DNA of 64,000 bases from Cellulophaga sp. HaHaR_3_176 (GCF_019021925.1 NZ_CP058990.1:2196001-2260000), one strand, 5' to 3'. Shown: positions 54,654-62,999, counted from the stretch's first letter. Notes: generated by a model not told the origin, from the letters alone. Program-made: numbers and translations.

Positions 54654-55655
54654 CTAAAGTTTAGCATTGGTATCAAATTGTATTCCTTCGCTTTTATGTA
54701 CTTTATTATCTGAATCTACAATTATAATTTCAGCACCTTTTAATTGATTTATAAATGACAAACCTGTGTCTTTACCCATTATAAAAACAGCGGTCGCTAA
54801 TGCATCACACAATTCTGCTGTTTTAGAAAAAACAGAAACACTATTTATACCTTTTGATGGATATCCTGTTCTAGGGTCTATAATATGCGAGTACTTTTCT
54901 CCTTTAAATGTAACGAACTTTTCATAATTACCAGAAGTAGCTACAGATGATTCGCTAATAGGAAGCCAAGAAAAAATCTTTTCTTTGTCTAAAGGGTTTG
55001 CGATACCTACAATCCATTTTTCACCAGATGCTTGACTACCCCAGGTTGTTAAATCGCCAGAAGCATTAATTATACCTGCATATACCTTTTTAGAAATCAT
55101 TAACTGCTTAGCTTTATCAGCTGCATACCCTTTACCTATAGCTCCAAAACCAATTTTCATTCCTGGTAACTTTAAAAAAACTGTAGATTTTTCTTTATTT
55201 AAAATGATGTTTTTATAACCGACTTTTGAAACAGAATTTGCAATTTCAATTTCGGTAGGTTCAAATTTCATCGTACCATCGTATTTCCAAATAGCATCCA
55301 TTGATGCATATGAAATATCAAAAGCACCATCTGTAATTTCTGAAATTTTAATTGCTCGTTCAATTAAATCAAACAATTCTGAACTAACTTTAACAGACTT
55401 AATACCTGCATTTTTATTAATTAATGAGGTTTCTGAACTTTTATCCCATGAGGATATCATGCGTTCAATTCTATTAATTTCAGCTACAACTTCTTTAATA
55501 TTTATAAAAGCAACCTCTTCACTTTCTGATACAATTGTAATATCAAAACGAGAGCCCATAAGTTTCATAGACCTTTCTACCGTATGAAGCTTTTTTGCTT
55601 GACTTTGCATTCCTACAGAAAATATAAAACCTAAAATAAGAAGTATAACTCTCAA
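54654..55655 (-). CDS. apbE: ApbE: FAD-dependent protein FMN transferase
   Basis: 333 residues with signal peptide (ILGFIFSVGMQSQA), so exported. Attaches FMN covalently to Thr/Ser of envelope proteins, using FAD. Family motifs: MGSRFDITI, GAIGKGYAAD, INASGDLTTWG and HIIDPRTGYPSKG (Mg and FAD site). TTG start overlapping the TGA of the thioredoxin gene (TTGA), so translation is probably coupled. No classic Rnf/Nqr target is in the window; the adjacent DUF4266 or DUF3570 protein is the likely acceptor by inference. Confidence 0.93.
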   Translation of the reverse strand: MRVILLILGFIFSVGMQSQAKKLHTVERSMKLMGSRFDITIVSESEEVAFINIKEVVAEINRIERMISSWDKSSETSLINKNAGIKSVKVSSELFDLIERAIKISEITDGAFDISYASMDAIWKYDGTMKFEPTEIEIANSVSKVGYKNIILNKEKSTVFLKLPGMKIGFGAIGKGYAADKAKQLMISKKVYAGIINASGDLTTWGSQASGEKWIVGIANPLDKEKIFSWLPISESSVATSGNYEKFVTFKGEKYSHIIDPRTGYPSKGINSVSVFSKTAELCDALATAVFIMGKDTGLSFINQLKGAEIIIVDSDNKVHKSEGIQFDTNAKL

Positions 55656-56086
55656 TCTAAAAATGAATTTAATAAGGAAATATATGCTTTAGAATTTATT
55701 TTTTTATAACCAGTTTTTCCTAAAACATTATTTTCAGAATCTAAAATAACTACTAAAGGAAAGTACCCTTTGGAGTTATATTTTTCTGCTAATTTTTTAT
55801 TTTGATTTTCTAAATCATCTGAAAGCTTATTCGATTTTCTTTTGGGAAAATCAGCCTTGTAGAGCACATAATTTTCATCTGAGTATTTTTTAAACTCCGC
55901 AGACTGCCAAATGTCTTTATCTAACTTTATACATGGCGCACACCAATCTGATCCTGAAAAAACAAGAATAATTGGTTTTTTATTCTTGTTTGCAATAGCC
56001 TTTGCTTCTTCAAAATTCACATTCCAATTTTGACTATAAACCGTAACCCCACAAAAAAGCATGGCAACAAAAAGTATCTTCTTCAT
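55652..56086 (-). CDS. Secreted thioredoxin-fold protein (CAPC)
   Basis: 144 residues: signal peptide (1-18, CGVTVYSQ), then a thioredoxin fold with FSGSDWCAPCIKLDKDIW (active-site CAPC about residue 50) and YFPLVVILD with the cis-proline region. Resembles thioredoxin_7/DsbD-C-like proteins that keep envelope proteins reduced. Overlaps apbE by 4 bases. Confidence 0.92.
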   Translation of the reverse strand: MKKILFVAMLFCGVTVYSQNWNVNFEEAKAIANKNKKPIILVFSGSDWCAPCIKLDKDIWQSAEFKKYSDENYVLYKADFPKRKSNKLSDDLENQNKKLAEKYNSKGYFPLVVILDSENNVLGKTGYKKINSKAYISLLNSFLD

Positions 56087-56113
56087 TTACTTTGTGGATT
56101 TTAAGTTTAATGT

Positions 56114-56569
56114 TTATCCAAAAACTCTAAGCATATTATTACTTAGCTCTTCTGTATTATACACTAACAATCTACTAGTTGTTATCGAATTTAAAGGCTG
56201 ACCTGTTTGATCAAAACGAGCTCCATGTTCACTACAGCTGAAAATACCGCCACTATCAGATATAAAAGTAACTTTTTTATTTGCTTCATGACTACATACT
56301 TGGCTACCCGCTACAAAAACACCTTCTAAATTACGAGCAACAACTATACTATTTGCTATAATAAAACCTCCGTTTGTTGATAAATTAGAAGCTTCTGATG
56401 AGTTTAAATCTATTGTAAAATCAATACCTGTAGGGGCCTCTAAACCGCCTCCTTCACCTTCTTCTACCTCTCCACTACCTGAATCAGACGAACAACCGTG
56501 CAAACATGGGAATGCTATTGCAAATGCAGCTCCTGCTCCTAATGTTTTTAAAAATGCTTTTCTTTCCAT
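56114..56569 (-). CDS. Rieske [2Fe-2S] lipoprotein
   Basis: 151 residues. N-terminus ERKAFLKTLGAG resembles a twin-arginine type signal (one Arg, one Lys) and ends in a lipobox-like LHGCSSD, then a Gly/Glu spacer. Rieske cluster ligands: VCSHEANKKV (Cys-His) and IFSCSEHGARFD (Cys-His) with the usual 15-20 residue gap. Single-electron carrier outside the cytoplasm. First gene of the operon whose later genes encode thioredoxin, ApbE, DUF4266 and DUF3570. No cytochrome b partner here. Confidence 0.9.
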   Translation of the reverse strand: MERKAFLKTLGAGAAFAIAFPCLHGCSSDSGSGEVEEGEGGGLEAPTGIDFTIDLNSSEASNLSTNGGFIIANSIVVARNLEGVFVAGSQVCSHEANKKVTFISDSGGIFSCSEHGARFDQTGQPLNSITTSRLLVYNTEELSNNMLRVFG

Positions 56570-56616
56570 AATGCTTCTTTTTATAAAAAACGAAAAAATA
56601 AAGACATTGTTACTTA

Positions 56617-57795
56617 TTAATACTTAAAAGTTCCTTTATCGCTAATAATGGTTAATTTTTTCGAAGTACTTTCTTCTACTCTACCTACAATTTTACCTTT
56701 TACACCAAAACTATCTGCTATTGCTATTATATCTGAAGCGATGCTCTCATTTACATAAAATTCTAATCGATGGCCACAGTTAAAAACTTGATACATCTCT
56801 TTCCAGTCTGTACCTGATTGTTCTTGTATTAAATTAAACAATGGAGGCACTTCAAATAAATTATCTTTTATAATATGTAGGTTTTCTACAAAATGAAGAA
56901 TCTTTGTTTGTGCTCCTCCACTACAATGTACCATACCATTAATTTCATTAGAAGAAAACTTCTCTAATACTTTCTTAACTATTGGCGCATATGTTCTTGT
57001 AGGTGATAATACTAATTTACCAGCATCTAATGGAGAGTCTTTTACGGCATCAGTTAATTTCACATTACCTGAATACACTAAATCTTCAGGAACATCGGCA
57101 TCAAAACTTTCTGGATATTTATCTGCTAAGTATTTTGAAAAAACATCATGTCTTGCAGATGTTAATCCATTACTTCCCATTCCGCCATTATATCCTTTTT
57201 CATAAGATGCTTGACCGAATGATTCTAAACCAACAATAACGTCACCTGCTTTAATATTTGCGTTATCAATAACATCACTCCTTTTAATACGAGCAGTTAC
57301 TGTAGAGTCTACAATAATTGTTCTTACCAAATCTCCAACATCAGCGGTTTCACCACCTGTAGAATGTATTGTAATTCCGTGATTTTTTAAATCAGAAATC
57401 AATTCTTCTGTACCATTAATAATAGCAGAAAGAACCTCTCCTGGTATCTTATTTTTATTTCTCCCGATTGTTGAAGAAAGCATAATATTATCTGTCGCTC
57501 CTACACAAATTAAATCGTCAATATTCATTATCAGAGCATCTTGAGCAATCCCTTTCCAAACAGATATATCTCCAGTTTCTTTCCAATACATATATGCTAA
57601 AGATGATTTTGTACCAGCACCATCGGCATGCATTACTAATGCATAATCCTCATCATTTGTTAAATAATCAGGTACTATTTTACAAAAAGCTTGAGGAAAC
57701 AAACCTTTGTCTATATTTTTTATAGCATTATGCACATCTTCTTTAGAAGCAGAAACACCTCTTTGATTATATCTTTCACTGCTTGACGAACTCAT
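56617..57795 (-). CDS. purM: Phosphoribosylformylglycinamidine cyclo-ligase (AIR synthase), long form
   Basis: About 392 residues from ATG 57795; longer than E. coli PurM (345), the usual flavobacterial form. It makes AIR from FGAM with ATP in purine synthesis. Family motifs: YNQRGVSASKEDV start, VMHADGAGTKSSLAY, MNIDDLICVGA, HSTGGETADVG and IVKKVL...GMVHCSGGAQTKIL. The -7 box at 57812 rules out a longer start. Ahead of glnN's terminator on the same strand. Confidence 0.93.
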   Translation of the reverse strand: MSSSSSERYNQRGVSASKEDVHNAIKNIDKGLFPQAFCKIVPDYLTNDEDYALVMHADGAGTKSSLAYMYWKETGDISVWKGIAQDALIMNIDDLICVGATDNIMLSSTIGRNKNKIPGEVLSAIINGTEELISDLKNHGITIHSTGGETADVGDLVRTIIVDSTVTARIKRSDVIDNANIKAGDVIVGLESFGQASYEKGYNGGMGSNGLTSARHDVFSKYLADKYPESFDADVPEDLVYSGNVKLTDAVKDSPLDAGKLVLSPTRTYAPIVKKVLEKFSSNEINGMVHCSGGAQTKILHFVENLHIIKDNLFEVPPLFNLIQEQSGTDWKEMYQVFNCGHRLEFYVNESIASDIIAIADSFGVKGKIVGRVEESTSKKLTIISDKGTFKY

Positions 57796-57811
57796 AAATA
57801 ACGATTTTGGA

Positions 57812-57819
57812 CAAAAATA
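57812..57819 (-). promoter_or_regulatory. -7 promoter box of purM
   Basis: TATTTTTG on the minus strand, about 17 bases from the ATG at 57795. Confidence 0.55.
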
Positions 57820-57830
57820 ATGGAAACCAT

Positions 57831-57858
57831 AAAAAAGCACACGTAAATGTGTGCTTTT
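57831..57858 (-). terminator. Terminator of glnN
   Basis: AAAAGCACAC / GTGTGCTTTT with a short loop, T-run on the minus strand; it directly precedes the purM promoter. Confidence 0.8.
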
Positions 57859-57877
57859 AAATTAAAAAAAATTAAAA

Positions 57878-60064
57878 TTACTTTTGAAACAGCAATTCTC
57901 TATACTTTGTAAAAGGCCAAAGCCTATCATCAATTAAACTTTCTAGCTTATCGCAATGCGATCTTATCTGATCGTAATACGGTTTTACATTATCACAATA
58001 TGCAAAAGCCTTTTTACTAATATCTTTTTGTGCATTTGCACTCCTTCTTGCATCCGTCATCAAATCTGATAATTTTTTTACATCAGCAATATGCTCTGCA
58101 ATTTGCTCAATAATAGTTAATTGACCGTCTGATAATTTTTTATGTGCTGCACCATAAATATCTTTTAGCCCCATCACATTTTTAATCAAAATATTCTGAT
58201 AATCAATAGCTGCTGGAATTACATGGTTGTATACAATTTCATTATAAACCCTACCTTCAATTTGTGTTTGAAAAATATAAGTTTCTAATTCTACTTCCTT
58301 TCTAGCTGAAATTTCAATTTCACTCATCACATTCATCGATTTGAATAATGCAATGGTTTCTTTTGAAGTTAGTACTTTAAGTGCGCTAGGGGTATTTTTA
58401 TTATTACTTAACTTTCTTCTTTGTGCTTCTTTCTCCCATTCATCACTATACCCATCACCATCAAAACGAATTCTTTTTGAAGTTTTTATATATTCTCTTA
58501 AAATATTAAAAACAGCCTCATCTTTCTTTAAGCTCTTTTTATCAATTAAAGAATCAACTTCTTTTTTAAAATCTTTAAGTTGCTTAGCCATAATAGTGTT
58601 CAAAACCGTCATAGGCTTAGCACAATTGGTTTTAGCACCAACACCACGCATTTCAAATTTATTACCTGTAAAAGCAAAAGGCGATGTTCTATTTCTATCG
58701 GTATTATCAAGTAGAATTTCTGGAATTTTACCAACTACATTCAACTTCAATTCTGTTTTTTCTTCAGGTGATAATTTCCCTTGAGAGACACCTTCTAATT
58801 CGTCTAATACGCTACTTAACTGACTACCTACAAAAATTGAAAATATTGCCGGTGGTGCTTCATTTGCTCCTAACCTATAATCATTACTAGCTGATGCTAT
58901 AGATGAACGTAACAACTCTTCATAATTATCTACCGCCTTTATCGTATTAATAAAGAAGGTTAAAAACTGAAGATTTTTCATTGGTGTAGAACCTGGACTT
59001 AATAAATTAACCCCTGTATCTGTTGCTAAAGACCAATTATTATGTTTACCCGAACCGTTTATACCTGCAAATGGTTTTTCATGAAAAAGTACTTTAAAAT
59101 TATGCTTATCAGCTATTTTGTCCATCACATCCATTAATAACAGGTTATGATCAACAGCTAAGTTTGCCTCTTCAAAAACTGGCGCTAATTCAAATTGATT
59201 AGGAGCCACCTCATTATGTCTTGTTTTTACTGGAATACCAAGTTTTGTACATTCTTTTTCAAGATCACTAATAAAGCTCAACACCCTTTCTGGAATAACC
59301 CCAAAATAATGATCATCTAATTGTTGACCTTTTGCCGCTTGGTGACCAATTAAAGTTCTACCTGTCATTACAATATCTGGTCTAGAATAAGCAAGAGCCT
59401 TATCTATTAAAAAATATTCTTGCTCCCAACCTAAAGTAGCATTAACTTTAGATACATTTTTATCAAAATATTTTGCTACAGCTGTCGCCGCTTCATCAAC
59501 AGCACTTAACGCTCTTAACAATGGTGCTTTATTATCTAAAGCTTCGCCCGTGTATGAAACAAAAATAGTAGGTATACATAAAGTTGTACCATATATAAAT
59601 GCAGGTGATGTAGGATCCCATGCAGTATAACCACGTGCTTCAAACGTATTTCTAATCCCACCACTAGGGAAGCTAGATGCGTCTGGCTCTTGCTGTACTA
59701 ATTGTCCTCCTCCAAATTTTTCTAATGCTCTACCATCTGGTAGCAAATCAAAAAAAGCATCATGTTTCTCAGCTGTAGAACCTGTTAATGGCTGAAACCA
59801 GTGCGTATAATGAGTTGCCCCCATTGTTATAGCCCAAGCTTTCATAGATTCGGCTACTTGATCTGCTATTTTTCTGTCTATTTTTGATCCCGAAAACATA
59901 GCACTCCTAACACTATCTAAAGCATCTTTTGTTAAATATTGGAGCATTCTTTCTTGATTAAACACATTAACTCCAAACAACTCAGATCTTCTACCTTTTT
60001 CTTCTATTGTAATACGCTGTCTTTCTTGAATTTTAGAAAGAGCATCAAACCTCATTTTAGACAT
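57878..60064 (-). CDS. glnN: Glutamine synthetase type III
   Basis: 728 residues, the large GSIII subunit. ATP-dependent ligation of ammonia to glutamate. Motifs: GVNVFNQERM, SSFPSGGIRNTFEARGYTAWDP (key GGIRNTFEARGYTAWD), NEVAPNQFELAPVFEEAN (part), HEKPFAGINGSGKHNNWS and NRTSPFAFTGNKFE, plus a helical C-terminal region. Regulation of GSIII is not by adenylylation. Divergent from the GSII gene with 205 bases between. Confidence 0.96.
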   Translation of the reverse strand: MSKMRFDALSKIQERQRITIEEKGRRSELFGVNVFNQERMLQYLTKDALDSVRSAMFSGSKIDRKIADQVAESMKAWAITMGATHYTHWFQPLTGSTAEKHDAFFDLLPDGRALEKFGGGQLVQQEPDASSFPSGGIRNTFEARGYTAWDPTSPAFIYGTTLCIPTIFVSYTGEALDNKAPLLRALSAVDEAATAVAKYFDKNVSKVNATLGWEQEYFLIDKALAYSRPDIVMTGRTLIGHQAAKGQQLDDHYFGVIPERVLSFISDLEKECTKLGIPVKTRHNEVAPNQFELAPVFEEANLAVDHNLLLMDVMDKIADKHNFKVLFHEKPFAGINGSGKHNNWSLATDTGVNLLSPGSTPMKNLQFLTFFINTIKAVDNYEELLRSSIASASNDYRLGANEAPPAIFSIFVGSQLSSVLDELEGVSQGKLSPEEKTELKLNVVGKIPEILLDNTDRNRTSPFAFTGNKFEMRGVGAKTNCAKPMTVLNTIMAKQLKDFKKEVDSLIDKKSLKKDEAVFNILREYIKTSKRIRFDGDGYSDEWEKEAQRRKLSNNKNTPSALKVLTSKETIALFKSMNVMSEIEISARKEVELETYIFQTQIEGRVYNEIVYNHVIPAAIDYQNILIKNVMGLKDIYGAAHKKLSDGQLTIIEQIAEHIADVKKLSDLMTDARRSANAQKDISKKAFAYCDNVKPYYDQIRSHCDKLESLIDDRLWPFTKYRELLFQK

Positions 60065-60088
60065 ATTTTCGATTTACTTTACGATTTG

Positions 60089-60096
60089 CAAAATTA
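60089..60096 (-). promoter_or_regulatory. -7 promoter box of glnN
   Basis: TAATTTTG on the minus strand, 25 bases from the ATG. Confidence 0.45.
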
Positions 60097-60229
60097 AGAA
60101 ATTATTAATTTTTTGCTATAAAAAATATATTAAATACAAAATACCCTTCAAAAAGCACGGTCAAATCAAATTATATAGAAAAATTTAATATTTAACCCCT
60201 CTAAAATACAAAGTAATGCTAAAAAAATA

Positions 60230-60237
60230 TATTTTTG
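60230..60237 (+). promoter_or_regulatory. -7 promoter box of glnII
   Basis: TATTTTTG, 33 bases before the ATG. Upstream at 60192-60216 lies AACCCC-N11-AAGTAA, which weakly recalls the ATACCC-N11-GGGTAT elements of glnK1 and is placed at a like distance. Confidence 0.5.
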
Positions 60238-60269
60238 TTGAAATCAAAAAATTATAATAACAAGATATT

Positions 60270-61292
60270 ATGGCTAAGATTAAATTAGAATACATCTGGT
60301 TAGATGGATACTTCCCAACGCAAAACATGCGTAGTAAAACAAAAGTTGAAGAGCATGAAGACTTCAAAGGAACAATTGAAGAATTAGGAAATTGGTCTTT
60401 TGACGGATCTTCTACAAAACAAGCTTCTGGAGGAGCATCTGACTGTATTTTAAAGCCAGTTGCAATTTACCCTGATCCAGCTCGTATCAATGGTTATTTA
60501 GTAATGACAGAGGTTTTAAATGCTGATGGAACTCCACACGAATCTAACGCTCGTGCAACTATTGAAGATGATGATAATGATTTCTGGTTCGGATTTGAGC
60601 AAGAATACTTTATTATGGATACTGATACTGATTTACCTTTAGGTTTCCCAAGAGGTGGTTACCCAGCTCCACAAGGTATGTACTATTGTTCAGTTGGTGG
60701 AAAAAATACTCACGGACGTGATTTTGTTGAAGAGCATGCTGATTTATGTATTGAAGCTGGATTAAACTTTGAAGGTATTAACCAAGAGGTTGCTTCAGGA
60801 CAATGGGAATTCCAATTGTTTGCTAAAGGTGCTAAAAAAGCAGGTGATGAAATTTGGATTGCAAGATACTTATTAGATCGTTTAACTGAAGGTCGCGGAA
60901 TGTACATTGAGTACCACCCAAAACCATTAGGAAAAGATATGGATTGGAATGGTTCAGGTATGCATGCTAACTTCTCTAACGAAGTTTTAAGAACTTGTGG
61001 AGATAAAGATGTTTACGCAAAAATATGTGAAGCTTTCCGCCCAGTAGTAAAAGAACATATTGCTGTTTACGGTGAGTTTAACGACCAACGTTTAACTGGT
61101 TTACATGAAACTGCATCTATCCATGATTTCTCTTGGGGAGTTTCTGATAGAGGTGCATCAATCCGTATTCCAATTATAGCTGTAGAAAAAGGATACAAAG
61201 GATGGTTAGAAGATCGTCGTCCATCTTCAAACGGTGACCCATACAAAATTGCAGGTAGAATTATTAAAACAGTTAAATCTGCTAAATTATAA
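60270..61292 (+). CDS. glnII: Glutamine synthetase, type II (beta-grasp)
   Basis: 340 residues, the small eukaryote-like GSII form found in many Flavobacteriaceae. LEYIWLDGYFPTQNMR beta-grasp start, FGFEQEYFIMD, GINQEVASGQWEFQL, MDWNGSGMHANFS and SDRGASIRIP carry the metal, glutamate and ATP sites. Second GS beside GSIII; the two may be used at different ammonium levels. Strong own terminator. Confidence 0.95.
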   Translation: MAKIKLEYIWLDGYFPTQNMRSKTKVEEHEDFKGTIEELGNWSFDGSSTKQASGGASDCILKPVAIYPDPARINGYLVMTEVLNADGTPHESNARATIEDDDNDFWFGFEQEYFIMDTDTDLPLGFPRGGYPAPQGMYYCSVGGKNTHGRDFVEEHADLCIEAGLNFEGINQEVASGQWEFQLFAKGAKKAGDEIWIARYLLDRLTEGRGMYIEYHPKPLGKDMDWNGSGMHANFSNEVLRTCGDKDVYAKICEAFRPVVKEHIAVYGEFNDQRLTGLHETASIHDFSWGVSDRGASIRIPIIAVEKGYKGWLEDRRPSSNGDPYKIAGRIIKTVKSAKL

Positions 61293-61314
61293 TCTAGCTT
61301 ACAAATTTTTATAC

Positions 61315-61350
61315 AAAAAAGAGCCATTGTTTAACAATGGCTCTTTTTTT
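61315..61350. terminator. Bidirectional terminator after glnII
   Basis: AAAAAAGAGCCATTG / CAATGGCTCTTTTTT palindrome with 5-base loop; also serves the convergent antiporter gene. Confidence 0.9.
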
Positions 61351-61372
61351 ATTTATTATTTAAGTATTGGTA

Positions 61373-62308
61373 TTAAATTGTAAAGTATACAAATACAATA
61401 TAAGCGATTAAAAGTATTAAACCTTCCCATTTGCCTAAACGCATTTTTTTAGGAAAGAATACTAACGGTAATAATACAAAAGATATACCTAGCATCCATA
61501 ATATATCATTATCTAACAACCTTTCATCTACTAATTTTATTGGCGTTATTATAGAGGTTATACCTAAAACGGCTAATAAATTAAAAATATTAGATCCTAT
61601 TAAATTCCCTAATGAAATAGCTTTCTCTTTTTTAATAACTGCAATTATAGATGCTGCTAACTCTGGAATACTTGTACCTATAGAAACAACGGTTACGGCT
61701 ATTACACGCTCACTAACCCCGTAAAAACTAGCTAAACCAACTGCTCCTTTTATTAATAACTCTGACCCTCCCCAAAGTGCGACACCACCTAAAGCTAAAA
61801 ACAAGGCGGTTTTCCAATTAGGTAACAAAACATCGTCTTCAGGCATTTCATCTTCAACAGCTTGTTTTTGAAAACGTAATATATATATTAAAAAAGCTAA
61901 CAAAAAAACAACCATCAACACTCCCTCGTATTGTTGAATTTCATGATCAAAATATATAAAACCAAAAAAAACTAAAGAAGCTAGCATCATTACAGGCCAA
62001 TCGGTCGTATAAAAACTCTTTTTCACATCTATAGCTCCTAATAGTATCGTTATCCCTAAAACCAAAGCAATATTAGCAATATTAGAACCAACTACATTAC
62101 CTAAAGCTAAGTCAGGAAAGCCATCTAAAGCGGCTTTAATACTTACTATAAGTTCTGGTGCCGAAGTTGCAAATGAAACAACTGTCATACCTATAACTAT
62201 TTTCGGAATCTTTAAGCGTAGAGATAAAGCTACAGCCGATTTCAGCAACCAATTACCACCAAACACCAATAAAGCTAAACCTGCAACAATAAATAAAATG
62301 TCTTGCAT
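61373..62308 (-). CDS. Calcium/sodium antiporter (CaCA family, YrbG-like)
   Basis: 311 residues from ATG 62308, ten membrane helices with the two alpha-repeats of the CaCA family: SFATSAPELIVSI with GNVVGSNIANIALVLG, and SIGTSIPELAASI with GNLIGSNIFNLLAVLG. Exchanges Ca2+ for Na+ (or H+) at the inner membrane. A start at 62341 is rejected because the -7 box lies downstream of it. Confidence 0.93.
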   Translation of the reverse strand: MQDILFIVAGLALLVFGGNWLLKSAVALSLRLKIPKIVIGMTVVSFATSAPELIVSIKAALDGFPDLALGNVVGSNIANIALVLGITILLGAIDVKKSFYTTDWPVMMLASLVFFGFIYFDHEIQQYEGVLMVVFLLAFLIYILRFQKQAVEDEMPEDDVLLPNWKTALFLALGGVALWGGSELLIKGAVGLASFYGVSERVIAVTVVSIGTSIPELAASIIAVIKKEKAISLGNLIGSNIFNLLAVLGITSIITPIKLVDERLLDNDILWMLGISFVLLPLVFFPKKMRLGKWEGLILLIAYIVFVYFTI

Positions 62309-62322
62309 TTCTGTTTTTTCTG

Positions 62323-62330
62323 CAAATATA
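62323..62330 (-). promoter_or_regulatory. -7 promoter box of the antiporter
   Basis: TATATTTG on the minus strand, about 15 bases from the ATG at 62308. Confidence 0.6.
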
Positions 62331-62663
62331 AGAGAATTCAATTCGCTTTTATAGTGTATTAAAAATTGGAAAATTAAAATTTTAAATAATCAAAACCATT
62401 AAAAAAAGCTACCTAACAACCATATTCTCCTTGCTAATTAAAAGGTAGCTAAAAAGCCCCCTTCATTAATTTCATATTAAAATAATTTAATCATATTTAG
62501 TATTAAAATAAAACTAAATACAAGACAAAAACATAAACATTGAAACACAAACCGTTCATTAAATCATAATATCGTATTCAAAATTAATAAATCGGTAGTA
62601 CTAGCTTGGTTAATAGCATTACTATTATATATATTGAATGAACAATTAATTATTTAACCATTT
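62331..62663. other. Intergenic region, AT-rich
   Basis: No gene seen. Contains an interrupted inverted repeat AGCTACCT (62408-62415) / AGGTAGCT (62443-62450) with a 27-base loop and A-runs on each side; not a convincing terminator. Confidence 0.4.
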
Positions 62664-62690
62664 ATGAACCCTAAAAACCTCCAATTATGA
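62664..62690 (+). CDS. Possible 8-residue leader ORF
   Basis: ATG then NPKNLQL and a TGA that overlaps the next ATG (ATGA). May couple translation of the following 20-residue ORF. Very short, so weak evidence. Confidence 0.3.
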   Translation: MNPKNLQL

Positions 62691-62749
62691 TTACTCTCGC
62701 TAAATTTATTGTATTAGTACTATTGTCACTGATCATGGCAATAGTATAA
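62687..62749 (+). CDS. 20-residue hydrophobic peptide
   Basis: Starts MITLAKFIV and is almost wholly hydrophobic to the stop, one membrane helix with a single Lys. It is followed by a 12-bp palindrome and a strong terminator, so the whole 62660-62800 segment looks like a compact transcription unit. Small membrane peptides of this size can be regulators of transporters or type I toxins; no antisense RNA is evident. Function unknown. Confidence 0.4.
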   Translation: MITLAKFIVLVLLSLIMAIV

Positions 62750-62758
62750 GAAGAATCA

Positions 62759-62770
62759 TATAGGCCTATA
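62759..62770. repeat. 12-bp perfect palindrome
   Basis: TATAGGCCTATA between the hydrophobic ORF and its terminator; could extend the 3' hairpin region or be a protein site. Confidence 0.4.
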
Positions 62771-62772
62771 CT

Positions 62773-62808
62773 ATAAAGACTACTGTTCGGTAGTCTTTAT
62801 CTTTTTCT
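62773..62808 (+). terminator. Terminator after the hydrophobic peptide ORF
   Basis: Perfect 11-bp stem ATAAAGACTAC / GTAGTCTTTAT, loop TGTTCG, then CTTTTTCTT. Confidence 0.88.
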
Positions 62809-62822
62809 TAAAAATTTCATTC

Positions 62823-62830
62823 TATATTTG
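62823..62830 (+). promoter_or_regulatory. -7 promoter box of the 50-residue gene
   Basis: TATATTTG, 17 bases before the ATG at 62847. Confidence 0.6.
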
Positions 62831-62846
62831 TAAAAAACCAACGAAG

Positions 62847-62999
62847 ATGAAAAAGTCTCTATTTAAATTTTTAGCCAAAATAAATAAGGTACTACTTCCT
62901 TCTTTCTCTAAAAAAAACTTAGACCTATCAAAGGCTTCTAAATTTCAATTAGCTATCATAGGTTGGCGCTATTTTGTAACCACCAATGCGATTGATTAG
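62847..62999 (+). CDS. Small basic protein (50 residues), conserved in Flavobacteriaceae
   Basis: ATG to TAG. Starts MKKSLFKFLAKINKVLLPSF, then NLDLSKASKFQLAIIGWRYF, ending TTNAID. I recall closely similar 50-residue proteins in many flavobacterial genomes, sometimes labelled SsrA-binding protein, a label the length (SmpB is about 150 residues) does not support. Amphipathic, basic, with a conserved-looking AKINK, SKASK and IIGWR. Own promoter and no clear terminator. Confidence 0.65.
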   Translation: MKKSLFKFLAKINKVLLPSFSKKNLDLSKASKFQLAIIGWRYFVTTNAID

